A stretch of 64,000 nt of DNA, from NCBI RefSeq assembly GCF_003287275.1, contig NZ_QEVW01000015.1:186001-250000 (forward strand). Reading direction: 5' to 3'. Origin of the DNA: Paenibacillus taichungensis. GTDB taxonomy: Bacteria; Bacillota; Bacilli; Paenibacillales; Paenibacillaceae. The notes beneath the pieces were generated by a model. The model did no database searches. It saw only the letters and a list, made by a program, of their open reading frames with translations, and was not told the DNA's origin. Shown here piece after piece: positions 25,875 through 34,837 of the stretch. Position numbers and translations under genes: made by a program. Numbering within the stretch: the stretch's first letter is position 1; each line of letters begins with the position of its first letter.

Positions 25875-26981
25875 TTATTTTACCGTTACCGGTATAGTAA
25901 CTTTTTTATTACCCCACTTGGCGGTGATGGATGTCTTGCCTTTACCCACGGCCACAATCTTGCCGCCCGATACTGTGGCTACACTTGGTTTGGTGCTGCT
26001 CCATACAGCACTGCTCGTTACAATCGTGGTTTTGCCTGTATCATACTGCGCCATCACACTCAGTGTTGTACTTGCTTGTGGCGATAAGACGAGTGTTTTC
26101 TGGCCTGTGATCAGCTTTTTGAGCAAAGGAACAACGGTAACCTCTGCCTTTATTGTCTGATTTTGATAAGTTCCTGTCAAGGTGGCTTGTCCTTCCGTCA
26201 GTGTTTTGACTGTACCATTTTTGACGGTTGCTACATTATTGTTGGAAGAGGTCCATATCACCTGTTTTGAAAGATTAATTGTTTTCCCATTGGCATATGT
26301 ACCGATTACCTTCAACGCTTTCGATTTCTTAATATTCAGCTGCATGACAGCAGGTGTTACTTCGACTTTGGTAATCTCGTCTGTAATCGCTACGGGGACT
26401 TTAACCGTCTCTGAGCCATATTTGCCTTGTAACAGCACTCTGCCAGGCGTAATTCCTTTAATTTTACCACTCTCCAGCACCGCGGAGGCACTCGATACCG
26501 TCCATACGATCTCGGACGTTACGTCTTCTTCCTTGCCGTTTGCACGCACAATGCTTACTTTGGGGAGCGCACTTTCACTACCTTTGACAAAATTATAGGA
26601 ACTTGGCGAAGCTTTGATGCTTTTAATTTTATCCTGAACCTTAACCAGCAATTGCGCTTTGGAGCCATCTACCTGTGCATATATCGTTGCTTCTCCTGCT
26701 GCCACAGCCTTCACTTTGCCTTTAATAATGGTGGCAACAGCTTCGTTACTCGTGGACCATGTGGCGCCACCCGTAACATCCTGCTTGTTATCAAACCCTT
26801 CAATAACCGCCATCACTTGAAGCGTCGTTGTCTGGGACACACTCATCTGCTGCGGACTACTGTTGGTAATCTCGATGGATGTCACGTCACCCGTGGCTGC
26901 CAAGGCAAGCGAAGGAGCCAGTACTGCCAATACTAAAATAAAGGCCAAGGCGCCTCGTATTGCTAATTTCATTCCATTCAT
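25875..26981 (-). CDS. Secreted protein of tandem bacterial Ig-like (BIG2) domains
   Basis: 368 residues from the ATG at 26981, which has AGGAG 10 nt upstream; the ATG at 26993 directly abuts that site. A signal peptide ends around ALAATGD. The remainder is four consecutive BIG2 repeats of about 80-85 residues, each with a W(S/T)(S/T)S or WTVSS strand, a VATI/VATV strand and a closing G-x-(A/V/T)-x-(I/L)-x-(A/G) strand. There is no sortase signal, SLH or enzyme domain, so it is probably a purely structural or adhesive extracellular protein. It forms a single-gene unit. Confidence 0.88.
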   Translation of the reverse strand: MNGMKLAIRGALAFILVLAVLAPSLALAATGDVTSIEITNSSPQQMSVSQTTTLQVMAVIEGFDNKQDVTGGATWSTSNEAVATIIKGKVKAVAAGEATIYAQVDGSKAQLLVKVQDKIKSIKASPSSYNFVKGSESALPKVSIVRANGKEEDVTSEIVWTVSSASAVLESGKIKGITPGRVLLQGKYGSETVKVPVAITDEITKVEVTPAVMQLNIKKSKALKVIGTYANGKTINLSKQVIWTSSNNNVATVKNGTVKTLTEGQATLTGTYQNQTIKAEVTVVPLLKKLITGQKTLVLSPQASTTLSVMAQYDTGKTTIVTSSAVWSSTKPSVATVSGGKIVAVGKGKTSITAKWGNKKVTIPVTVK

Positions 26982-27141
26982 TGCAATCTTCATCTCCTGT
27001 AATCCAATATTTTACTTCTATTATATTATATCGGAAACTCATTACATAAAAATGAATCCTGTTGGAGCAGAATCGCGGATAAGAGGAACATTCGACATTT
27101 GTTACATGCTACGGCCCTCCCCCTATATTCCCAAAATATGC

Positions 27142-27186
27142 AGAGGCATTCTCCAAGTCATTAAGAAGTGACTGAAGAATGCCTCT
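27142..27186. terminator. Large stem-loop between the BIG2 gene and the MurG-like unit
   Basis: An 11-bp perfect stem AGAGGCATTCT/AGAATGCCTCT encloses an AGTCA/TGACT stem. It lies after the small ORF ending at 27234. It lacks a clean U-tract on either strand, so it is a weak terminator or a processing structure. Confidence 0.5.
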
Positions 27187-27193
27187 ATATTCA

Positions 27194-27225
27194 GAAGAAT
27201 CTGGGGATAACAGCGATTGGAAGAT
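27194..27225 (-). repeat. Core fragment of the dispersed repeat (copy C)
   Basis: On the minus strand ATCTTCCAATCGCTGTTATC followed by CCCAGATT matches the most conserved core of copies B and D. The flanking blocks are gone and the hairpin's second arm is replaced by the stem-loop at 27142-27186. Confidence 0.65.
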
Positions 27226-27233
27226 TATATTGT

Positions 27234-27323
27234 TTAATACAATAAACGTTTTGAGATAATCAGGATAGATACGATGAGCAAAAAGAACATGACCAGCAGC
27301 AGTTCGGGAAATCTTTTATTCAT
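27234..27323 (-). CDS. 29-residue predicted membrane peptide
   Basis: A small open frame starting 2 nt after the MurG-like stop (TGA-AC-ATG). The product begins MNKRFPELLLVMFF and is one hydrophobic helix flanked by basic residues (KR near the N-terminus, SKRLLY at the end). This is the composition expected of a small single-pass membrane protein. The upstream sequence GGAAAAGAG is a weak ribosome site, but coupling to the preceding stop could supply initiation. No family was recognised. It is supported by position and composition only. Confidence 0.5.
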   Translation of the reverse strand: MNKRFPELLLVMFFLLIVSILIISKRLLY

Positions 27324-27325
27324 GT

Positions 27326-28423
27326 TCAGCTCTTTTCCACCGAAGAAACCGTTGTATGAATAAGCTGCAGAACCTTGTCAACGGCGTTGTCCGTTCCACT
27401 CGCCTTCATATGGCCCACCATATGATCCCTCTCCTTATATACAAGGTCAATATCTCGCAGGAATGTCTGAGCAGTTAAATCCTCTTCCTGGAGAACCCTC
27501 GCATAACCTCGCTCCTGAAAATACTTTGCATTCAGCGTCTGTCCAACAAGAGACCCGCCGTTGGCATGGGGAATCAGGAGCATCGGCTTGCGCAGCAGCA
27601 GCCACTCATGGATCGCATTGGAGCCGGCACGTGACACAACCATATCCGCCATAGCCATTAAATCGGCAAGTTCTTCATGCACGTATTCAAATGCCTTGTA
27701 GCCTGCAAACCGCGGAAAAGCTGAGTTCAATTTACCTGTGCCACATATATGAATGATTTGATAACGCTTGAGCAGTTCCGGCAGTGTTTCAAGTACCATA
27801 CGATTGAGCTTTTCCGAACCCTGACTGCCACCCATAATCAACAGAATAGGCCTGTCGGAGACAAATCGGCAAAAATGAATCCCCCGTGCTCGGCTGCCAA
27901 GTTTCAACTCCTCCCTGATTACAGGTCCCACGTATACTGTCTTGTCTGACGCCTTAGAGGAGACGAATGTCGTGGTATCCATAAACGTGGTACACATCAT
28001 TTGAGCGTATCGCCGTGACAGCCTGTTGGCCAGACCCGGATGTAGATCCGGCTCCAAAATCAGCACCGGCACCCGGTTCCACCTGGCACCCACTACAGCA
28101 GGAACAGCCACGAATCCCCCTAACGAAAAGCAAACATGAGGTTTAATTCGAAAAATGAGTAGATAAGCCTGCAGCACTCCAAGCATAATTTTGAACACAT
28201 CGGAAATGTTTGCCCACGCCCAATACCTTCTCAGCTTGCCTGTTGCAATCGCATGGTAGTGAACTGCCGGAATTTTGCCAATTAATTGACGCTCGATGCC
28301 CTGCTTGGAACCGATATAATGGATCTCCCATTGCTCCTGAAGCAATCTGGAGATCAGAATGAGATTGGCTGTCACATGACCGGCGGAGCCGCCTCCTGTA
28401 AATATGATCCTCCGCTTGAACAC
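27326..28423 (-). CDS. MurG-type UDP-GlcNAc glycosyltransferase (second-copy class)
   Basis: About 365 residues from a GTG at 28423 with GGAGAGGGGG 7 nt upstream. GT-B fold typical of MurG: N-terminal GGGSAGHVTANLIL loop, LGGFVAVPAVV, the middle glycine loop MGGSQGSEKLN and the donor-binding block SRAGSNAIHEW ... QTLNA. MurG adds GlcNAc to lipid I. The gene lies outside any mur/fts cluster and is paired with a CapD-like sugar-nucleotide enzyme. It is therefore probably an accessory paralogue acting on a modified UDP-sugar or another lipid-linked acceptor (inference). It overlaps the CapD-like gene by about 52 bp in another frame. Confidence 0.85.
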   Translation of the reverse strand: MFKRRIIFTGGGSAGHVTANLILISRLLQEQWEIHYIGSKQGIERQLIGKIPAVHYHAIATGKLRRYWAWANISDVFKIMLGVLQAYLLIFRIKPHVCFSLGGFVAVPAVVGARWNRVPVLILEPDLHPGLANRLSRRYAQMMCTTFMDTTTFVSSKASDKTVYVGPVIREELKLGSRARGIHFCRFVSDRPILLIMGGSQGSEKLNRMVLETLPELLKRYQIIHICGTGKLNSAFPRFAGYKAFEYVHEELADLMAMADMVVSRAGSNAIHEWLLLRKPMLLIPHANGGSLVGQTLNAKYFQERGYARVLQEEDLTAQTFLRDIDLVYKERDHMVGHMKASGTDNAVDKVLQLIHTTVSSVEKS

Positions 28424-29397
28424 AGAAATCCCCCTCTCCACAGCATATCGCGCACTTCCGCCTTGGTCATGATGACATCCTCCGAATGATATCCTCTGCC
28501 AGGAAGAGCAAAAGTCTCACAACCCTCTTTATCCACTAATTTGGGTGCAGAGGAGGCGGTGACAACAAAGTAGGACTTCTCCTCTTCCACTTCCCAAACG
28601 TTTTCCCAATTTGAAATCAACGTTTCATAAAGCCGTTCACCCGGACGGGCACCGATAAAATGTATCGGGACATCCTTTTGTCCAGCATCCTCTGCCAATA
28701 CCTGCGCGATATCCGTTATTTTGCAGGATGGCATTCGGGGGACAATAATCTCGCCGCCCTCGCATTGTTCCATGGCCGATAAAAGAATTTCCACGGCGTC
28801 TCCAAGGGGAAGAAAAAAACGTGTCATTCTGGAATCGGTAATGCTGAGTGGCTGCCCCAACGCAAGCTGGCGTTTGAATAACGGTACTACGCTGCCCGTG
28901 GATCCAAGAACATTTCCGCTTCGTACACAAGCAAAGCTTGTAGCGGAACGACTGTCAGCTAATAAAATCAATTTTTCCCCGATGGCTTTGGTCATCCCGT
29001 ACATGCTGGAAGGATTCGCAGCTTTGTCCGTAGATATATATATCACCTTCCGCACGCCGTTCTCGATTGCAGCATCAATGACGTTCTGCGTTCCGACAAT
29101 ATTGGTTTTGACCGCACAATCCGGTTGGTCCTCGCAGACCGGAACATGTTTAAGCGCCGCAAGATGAAAGACATAGTCTACACCCTTACAGGCGCCAGCC
29201 AGCTCCCACCGATCTCTGATATCTCCAAGTACAAACTTCACTCTCGGGTCAGAGACGGTTTGTCTCATTTGAGCCTGAAGCGATTCATTTCGTGAAAAAA
29301 TACGAATTTCTTTCGGCTCCTGAACGAGCAATCGTTTGACCAACTCTTCTCCCCATGAGCCTGTGCCTCCCGTTATTAAAAAGGTTTTATTGAACAT
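28372..29397 (-). CDS. CapD/FnlA-like nucleotide-sugar dehydratase/epimerase (SDR)
   Basis: 341 residues from the ATG at 29397, which has GGAGGG 7 nt upstream. Extended SDR with the NAD-binding TGGTGSWGEELVKRLL at the N-terminus, DIRDRWEL, the LAALKHVPVCEDQP stretch and STDKAANPSSMYGMTK. This is the arrangement of UDP-GlcNAc 4,6-dehydratase/5-epimerases (FlaA1/PseB, CapD C-terminal part, FnlA); GMTK supplies the catalytic Lys, and the position usually holding Tyr is YGMTK. ERLYETLI near the C-terminus is also typical. It likely makes a 6-deoxy or 4-keto amino sugar nucleotide for the MurG-like transferase that follows. A terminator at 29530 separates it from the two-component genes. Confidence 0.85.
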   Translation of the reverse strand: MFNKTFLITGGTGSWGEELVKRLLVQEPKEIRIFSRNESLQAQMRQTVSDPRVKFVLGDIRDRWELAGACKGVDYVFHLAALKHVPVCEDQPDCAVKTNIVGTQNVIDAAIENGVRKVIYISTDKAANPSSMYGMTKAIGEKLILLADSRSATSFACVRSGNVLGSTGSVVPLFKRQLALGQPLSITDSRMTRFFLPLGDAVEILLSAMEQCEGGEIIVPRMPSCKITDIAQVLAEDAGQKDVPIHFIGARPGERLYETLISNWENVWEVEEEKSYFVVTASSAPKLVDKEGCETFALPGRGYHSEDVIMTKAEVRDMLWRGGFLCSSGGSYLQEAAPPVM

Positions 29398-29529
29398 CGG
29401 ATATCCCTCCATCAATTAAATTCTGCTTTGGTGATAGGCCTATCCTAAGGCAATTGTGTTACATCAGTATGACAAGGGAACAACCGGCTTTTTCCAACGT
29501 GTACATGCTTTAATCAGGTTGCTTCTCAC

Positions 29530-29556
29530 ACAAAAAAACCACCATTTGCATGGTGG
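29530..29556 (-). terminator. Intrinsic terminator after the histidine kinase gene
   Basis: CCACCAT-GCAA-ATGGTGG followed by TTTTTTTGTG on the minus strand, 10 bp past the kinase stop. Confidence 0.9.
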
Positions 29557-29565
29557 CATCCTTAG

Positions 29566-30951
29566 TTAACGTTGTATTAAAGGTAAAGAAAAAGAAAACT
29601 TTACTTTTCCATCGGCTACGCTAAGGCCATAGTCGGCATGGTGGTTCTCAAGAATCGTCCGGGCGATAGATAGGCCCAATCCCGTCCCGCTAAACTTTTT
29701 GCTGCGCGAACTATCCATTACATAGAAGGGCTCCCATACCTGATCCCACTGTTCGTGCTCTTCCTTATCCGTTTCATTGGTGATACCGAAATATGCCGTT
29801 TCCCCTTTCAATTCAAGTGTAATGGTTATTCGGTCACCGCTTGTATATTTCACCGCGTTGGTCATCCAATTGTGCAGAACAGACTCCAGCTTCCGTCGAT
29901 CAGCCAGCACCCAGGTCTCTGCAGTCCATCCATCCTCCACTTCCACATGCAAGCCATGCTGCTGAAATACGGTTTCATAGGTATGAAGGGTCTCTGTGAG
30001 CAATTGACGAAGATCAACGGGTTCAAAATCGTATACTTCGGCCTGCAGACGGGATAACTCCAACAGACGGTCAATTAAACCAGCCAGCTCTTCGCTCTGT
30101 TGCTGGATAACCCCGGCGTAAGTTCCATCATCCAGGCCATCCTGAATGCCAGAGGCATAGACACGAATGAGGGAGAGCGGTGTTTTTAATTCATGCGAGA
30201 TGTCCGAGATGAACGTTCGCAGATTGGCATTTTTCATTTCCAACGAATGTTGCGCCTGCTGCAATTTGTCGCTCATCACATTGATGCTGTGTCCTAAAGA
30301 CTCAATCTCATCTCCTGTCTTTATATCAACCTTCGCAAACGATAAATTGGAAATGGCTTCAGCCGTTTCGCTTAGTTTTGCGAGCGGTTTAACGATCCGG
30401 GCGGTATACAGCACGGAAAGCAGGATAAGCATCAGCAGCATACCGAGCCATATGTACGCATTGAATTGATTAATAATTCGAATCGTCTCCGATGAATGGG
30501 AGATGGATTCGCCGACTGCAAACACGGAATCCCCCACCATAACAAAGTTCACGAGAAAGCTGGATTTCAGCTTGGTCTGATCATAGAATTTATTAACCCG
30601 GGCACCCTCACGCAGCGCAGAGATACTCTCTTCTGTGAGCCAAAATTTACTGAGGGCAATCCCCTTGCGGTTATATTGCCATAACAATTGATCGTTAATA
30701 TCATTTACACTATCCTTCAACGAAGCATAAGCGATAGCGACCTCGTATTGCGTTTCAAGGCTCTCAATTCGTTGTATTGGAACGTCATGTTCTGAAGCAG
30801 AGATTTCAGCCGTTAACTCGGCCAGCTTCTGCTTTTTCTGATACAAAAAATAGCTGGGCAGGAAAAACGTATTGACGATAAAGGATAGGAAAAAGACAAC
30901 ACACAATGCACCGATAATACGCACGAGCAGTTTCCGGGTCAGTTTACTCAT
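29566..30951 (-). CDS. Sensor histidine kinase (OmpR-type partner)
   Basis: 461 residues. Membrane helices at about residues 10-30 and 168-190 bound an extracellular sensor of about 135 residues without a recognised fold. HAMP (about 190-245) follows, with the dimerisation/phosphoacceptor motif DISHELKTPLS, N-box NWMTNAVKYT and G-box GTGLGLSIA. It should phosphorylate the response regulator encoded 8 bp upstream in overlap. The local context (sugar-nucleotide enzyme and MurG paralogue downstream) suggests a cell-envelope signal, but this is inference; the sensor itself gives no ligand clue. Confidence 0.92.
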   Translation of the reverse strand: MSKLTRKLLVRIIGALCVVFFLSFIVNTFFLPSYFLYQKKQKLAELTAEISASEHDVPIQRIESLETQYEVAIAYASLKDSVNDINDQLLWQYNRKGIALSKFWLTEESISALREGARVNKFYDQTKLKSSFLVNFVMVGDSVFAVGESISHSSETIRIINQFNAYIWLGMLLMLILLSVLYTARIVKPLAKLSETAEAISNLSFAKVDIKTGDEIESLGHSINVMSDKLQQAQHSLEMKNANLRTFISDISHELKTPLSLIRVYASGIQDGLDDGTYAGVIQQQSEELAGLIDRLLELSRLQAEVYDFEPVDLRQLLTETLHTYETVFQQHGLHVEVEDGWTAETWVLADRRKLESVLHNWMTNAVKYTSGDRITITLELKGETAYFGITNETDKEEHEQWDQVWEPFYVMDSSRSKKFSGTGLGLSIARTILENHHADYGLSVADGKVKFSFSLPLIQR

Positions 30952-31591
30952 TTTGATCCTCTAGGCAATAGCCCATTCCCCGGTACGTTTTGATCGAATC
31001 TTCTCCAATTTTCTCACGCAGTCTGCGGATATGAGTGTCTACGGTGCGTTCCTCGCCGAAATAATCGAAACCCCACACCTGATCCAGCAAAATTTTACGG
31101 GTTACAATCTGCCCCTTATTCATTCCCAGAACTTTCATTAATTCGAATTCCTTATGGGTAGCCCCTACATCCACTCCACCACGGTAGACCTTCTGGCCTT
31201 CCAGATCGACAGTCAGTTCTCCCACAATAATTTTGGCGGAAAGTTGCAGCAGCTTTTTTACACGCAATAGCAGGATACGCGAATCAAATGGCTTGCGCAG
31301 ATAATCATCCGCCCCGGCCTTCAAGGCAAGAAATTCATCATCCGATTCCCCTTTGGCTGTCAGCAGCAATACCTTCGCCCGACTCGTACGCTTGATTTCC
31401 CGGCATACCTCGACACCGCTGCGACCAGGCATCATCCAATCCAAAACCGCCAAATCGATTTGATTAGTATAAAAGAGATTCAGGGCTGCTTCCCCATCCT
31501 CGGCTAAAAATACCTGAAAGCCCTCTTTAACGAAATAGGCTTTTAATATTTGCAGCATCAACGGCTCATCATCCGCGAGCAGCAGGTTCAT
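30944..31591 (-). CDS. OmpR/PhoB-family response regulator
   Basis: 215 residues. Receiver domain (1-115) has DDEP, the phosphoacceptor Asp in LAVLDWMMPGRSG, Thr in LLLTAK and Lys in YLRKPF. The C-terminal winged helix has EFELMKVLGMNKGQIVTR and the recognition-helix region RTVDTHIRRLREKIGED. AAGGAGG lies 7 nt before the ATG. It overlaps the kinase gene by 8 bp; the pair forms a bicistronic unit. Confidence 0.95.
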   Translation of the reverse strand: MNLLLADDEPLMLQILKAYFVKEGFQVFLAEDGEAALNLFYTNQIDLAVLDWMMPGRSGVEVCREIKRTSRAKVLLLTAKGESDDEFLALKAGADDYLRKPFDSRILLLRVKKLLQLSAKIIVGELTVDLEGQKVYRGGVDVGATHKEFELMKVLGMNKGQIVTRKILLDQVWGFDYFGEERTVDTHIRRLREKIGEDSIKTYRGMGYCLEDQNE

Positions 31592-31749
31592 ATCTGTGCC
31601 TCCTTTCCAAACTGGATTCTACTATACAATCTGTACGTTACAGCTGTGTGACATACCCGCTGGTTTGGCCATTCCCACATCCCTGTACTGCGCCACCCAT
31701 ACCATAGAAGCGCTGAACACTCTTAACTGCTCCCAACATCACAGGCAAA

Positions 31750-31783
31750 ACAAAAAGGAACCCCGGAGCAGAGTTCCCTTTTG
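31750..31783 (-). terminator. Intrinsic terminator after serS
   Basis: AAAGGGAAC/GGTTCCTTT stem followed by TTGTTTTG on the minus strand, about 25 bp past the serS stop. Confidence 0.8.
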
Positions 31784-31808
31784 TTTCTCAACACAGCTTC
31801 TAGTCCTT

Positions 31809-33107
31809 TTAATTTTCTTCGTCCTGATGCGGCAAAACCAAAAATTCGGCACCGCCCATATAAGGCTGAAGTGCGGCTGGAATGCGAATGCTTCCATCCG
31901 CCTGCTGGTGATTCTCCAGCAATGGAATCAGAATGCGTGGCGAAGCCACAGCCGTATTGTTCAACGTATGACAGTATGCAAGCTTGCCTTGGGCATCGCG
32001 ACAACGAATATTCGAACGCCGAGCCTGGAAATCATGCAGATTCGACGACGAATGTGTCTCCCCGTAAGCATTGCGGCTTGGCATCCAGGTCTCAATATCG
32101 TACTGTTTGTACGTTTTCTGCGACATATCCCCTGTACAGACAGCCACCACGCGATAAGGCAGTTCCAGCATTTGCAGTAATTCCTCGGCGTGTCCCGTAA
32201 TTTCCTGCAGCATTCGCTCCGATTCTTCCGCATCCGGTGCACAGAGAATGACTTGCTCCACTTTGGCAAATTGATGCACCCGGTACAACCCGCGCACATC
32301 CCGACCGCCCGAGCCGACCTCACTGCGGAAACACGTCGATACGGCAGCCAGCTTGATTGACTCTTGCACATCCACAATCTCATCGGCATAATACGAAACC
32401 AGCGGCACTTCCGATGTTCCTACCAGCCACTTATTCTCACCTTGCAATTCATAGACCTGATCCCGTCCTGTGGGGAAGAACCCCGTGTTCAAGAGTGTAT
32501 TCTCTCTCACCATCAAAGGAACTTCCATTGGCGTAAATCCATGCTTCATTAGCAGATCAAGCGCAAGTTGCTGTACAGCCCGGTGCAGGAGCAACCCTGC
32601 TCCTTTGAGCACATAGCTTCGTGTGCCGCCGATTTTTACCCCACGTGGAATATCGATTAGATCATGCCGTTCACCCAGTTCCACGTGATCCTTGGCCTCA
32701 TAATCGAATACTGGCAGCTCACCCACACGTCTCAGCTCCACATTATCCTCATCCGATGCGCCCATTGGCGTATCCGGCGATACAACATTGGGTACCAACC
32801 ATTGCAGCCGTGTCACTTCCTCTTGCACAACAGCAAGCTTGGCTTCAACTTGTTCTAACTGACCATTCAGCTGTTTCACCTGTTCCCTTAAACCTTCGGC
32901 CTGTTCACGCTCACCAGCTTGCATCAGTCTACCGATATCAGCAGATAACGAATTACGCACTCTACGCCCTTCTTCCGTCTCCAGTAAGAGTGCTCTGCGC
33001 TCCTCGTCCCGTTCCAACAATTCACGAATACTGATATCCATTCTCTTGCCGACTGCCGCAGCTTGCACCTCTTCTGCATGCTCCCGAATCCACTTCATTT
33101 CCAACAT
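31809..33107 (-). CDS. serS: Seryl-tRNA synthetase
   Basis: 432 residues, the usual length. Charges tRNA-Ser with serine. The start at 33107 has AAGGAG 9 nt upstream; the open frame running further lies in the T-box leader. The N-terminal antiparallel coiled coil (about residues 25-105, rich in Glu/Arg/Leu) binds the tRNA long arm. The class II catalytic core shows motif 2 (STCFRSEVGSGGRD, FAKVEQV) and motif 3 (NNTAVASPRILIPLLENHQ), with TSEVPLVSYYADE for the serine site. It is controlled by the upstream T-box. Confidence 0.97.
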   Translation of the reverse strand: MLEMKWIREHAEEVQAAAVGKRMDISIRELLERDEERRALLLETEEGRRVRNSLSADIGRLMQAGEREQAEGLREQVKQLNGQLEQVEAKLAVVQEEVTRLQWLVPNVVSPDTPMGASDEDNVELRRVGELPVFDYEAKDHVELGERHDLIDIPRGVKIGGTRSYVLKGAGLLLHRAVQQLALDLLMKHGFTPMEVPLMVRENTLLNTGFFPTGRDQVYELQGENKWLVGTSEVPLVSYYADEIVDVQESIKLAAVSTCFRSEVGSGGRDVRGLYRVHQFAKVEQVILCAPDAEESERMLQEITGHAEELLQMLELPYRVVAVCTGDMSQKTYKQYDIETWMPSRNAYGETHSSSNLHDFQARRSNIRCRDAQGKLAYCHTLNNTAVASPRILIPLLENHQQADGSIRIPAALQPYMGGAEFLVLPHQDEEN

Positions 33108-33119
33108 GGTCACCGTCTC

Positions 33120-33350
33120 CTTTGGCTGTAAAAATACAAAGAGCGCCCTCATCCCTTGGGACGAGGAGCGCTCTGCTCGCGGTGCCACCCAACTTGCCAA
33201 ACCAGAATATTCTGGTTCAGCCTCTTGGTCCGCGATAACGGGCGGTTCCGGTTAACTTGGGGAATGTTCGCTCCCCTGGCGAAAACGCCTCCGAGTTGGA
33301 TTCTCTTCAACGGCATGGTCCGATCTGTAATTGTTGTTTTTCAGTATATA
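33120..33350 (-). promoter_or_regulatory. T-box leader of serS
   Basis: The minus strand contains the T-box core GGGTGGCACCGCGAG, which binds the tRNA 3' end in the antiterminator. A strong terminator follows (AGAGCGC...GCGCTCT with inner CTCGTCCC/GGGATGAG, then TTTGTATTTTT). The upstream about 150 nt fold into stems consistent with Stem I to III. The specifier codon was not assigned with certainty; serine identity is inferred from the downstream gene. Uncharged tRNA should cause read-through. Confidence 0.9.
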
Positions 33351-33487
33351 CGAACTTTAGCCCCCATTGCAAGTTATCCGTGCACACCCTTACATGTCCT
33401 GTTATGATAGAGATTGTTTGTTTTTAGGAAATACTCCTGAATGGCAGACTTATTACATAACATAATATCTAGAAGGAGTTTTTCTTC

Positions 33488-34720
33488 ATGAAAAAATTGC
33501 TTTGGATCGGATGTCTTTCCTATTTCCTCATCGGTCTTGCCCATGTGGTTCTCGGCTCAATCCTGCCCGTCGCCCTTGAATATTATGGCAAGGATTATAG
33601 TCAGGGAGGCACACTGATCTTTGCCCAATTTGCCGGGTTCTTGGGCGGTGTACTGTTATCTCCGTGGTTGAATAAACGCTTTGGTAAGCGAGGCGGCCTA
33701 TTAATTGCCGCAGCTCTGCTCTTCATTGCTGAGTTATCCTATATGCTGCTGCCTCCTTGGGGCTGGATGTTCGTCATTGCACCTGCAGCCGGATTCGGAT
33801 TCGGCATGATTGAGGCCGTCATCGGTACAATCATCATTGCTGCAATTAAAGATAATACGGCGGTTGCCATGAGCCGACTTGAAGTGTTATTTGGTATCGG
33901 AGCCATGGTCATGCCGCTCATTGCCAGCGGTCTGATTTCTGCCGGGTACTGGCGTATGTCGTTCCTCGTGGTAGCCGTCTGTGCAGCGATGACTTTTATC
34001 TTTTGGGCCAAAAGTTCATTCGGTGAGCTGGACAGCGAGCTTAGTCGACGCGGCTCAGACCAGACTCCTGTACACACTCACGCTGCTGAGTCGCCAATGG
34101 GAACGCCTGCAGACATCAAGCCAACTCGTTTAACCTATCACGGCCGTAATTTGGCTCTTCTGTCTTTATTTGTTCTATTTTTCTTTCTCTATGTCGGCAC
34201 CGAAATGAGCCTTGCCAACTTCATGCCAGCCATTCTGATTGAGAAAATGAACATGAAGGAAGCAGGTGCCGCGCTTAGTGTTACCTGCTTCTGGATCGCC
34301 ATGTCTGTTGGACGGCTGTTCGCCGGATATATTGCGGAGAAATTCCAATATCGCGTCTACGTTCTCTACAGCTGCCTTGCGGCAGTTGTGCTGCTGATGA
34401 TCTTTCCTTTTACCAACCAGATCTGGTCGGCATTTCTGATCATTCTGTTGCTCGGGCTCGCATTATCGGGCGTATTCTCCATCGCCCTCGTCTTCGCCAG
34501 CAAAATGCTGCCTGGAACAGAAGAATCGACGCCCAGCATCCTGATTGCATCAGGTGGTGTTGGCGGTGCCATTCTGCCTTTGGTTACAGGCTGGAGCCTG
34601 GATCATCTGGAGGTTAACCAGTCCGCATGGATGCTTGCCATTTTTGCAGTTGGTCTGCTGATTATCAGCGTGATCACCTATCAATGGCAGAACAAACATG
34701 TGGTCGATACAGTGACTTAA
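33488..34720 (+). CDS. Major facilitator superfamily transporter
   Basis: 410 residues with about 12 membrane helices; MKKLLWIGCLSYFLIGLAHV starts helix 1 directly. A central basic/His-containing cytoplasmic loop (about residues 180-215) separates the two halves. It resembles the YfkF/FucP-type branch of MFS permeases in Bacillales, but the substrate is unknown. AGAAGGAG precedes the ATG. It is the first plus-strand gene, divergent from serS, with its own terminator near 34800. Confidence 0.87.
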   Translation: MKKLLWIGCLSYFLIGLAHVVLGSILPVALEYYGKDYSQGGTLIFAQFAGFLGGVLLSPWLNKRFGKRGGLLIAAALLFIAELSYMLLPPWGWMFVIAPAAGFGFGMIEAVIGTIIIAAIKDNTAVAMSRLEVLFGIGAMVMPLIASGLISAGYWRMSFLVVAVCAAMTFIFWAKSSFGELDSELSRRGSDQTPVHTHAAESPMGTPADIKPTRLTYHGRNLALLSLFVLFFFLYVGTEMSLANFMPAILIEKMNMKEAGAALSVTCFWIAMSVGRLFAGYIAEKFQYRVYVLYSCLAAVVLLMIFPFTNQIWSAFLIILLLGLALSGVFSIALVFASKMLPGTEESTPSILIASGGVGGAILPLVTGWSLDHLEVNQSAWMLAIFAVGLLIISVITYQWQNKHVVDTVT

Positions 34721-34785
34721 CAGTTATGTGTCGAGGCAGACCTGAGAATTAGAATCAGAAATAGAATAACTATTATAGAGATTGA

Positions 34786-34822
34786 GATGTCCATCGCATG
34801 AATTGGCGGTGGACATTTTGTT
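34786..34822 (+). terminator. Intrinsic terminator of the MFS gene
   Basis: ATGTCCATCGC/GCGGTGGACAT stem (one G-U), followed by TTTGTTG on the plus strand. Confidence 0.7.
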
Positions 34823-34837
34823 GTAACGTTATTCTGT

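Noticed and set aside
31596..32180. 194-codon plus-strand frame antisense to serS
   Set aside because: Runs from the intergenic gap into serS in antisense, with shadow-like composition.
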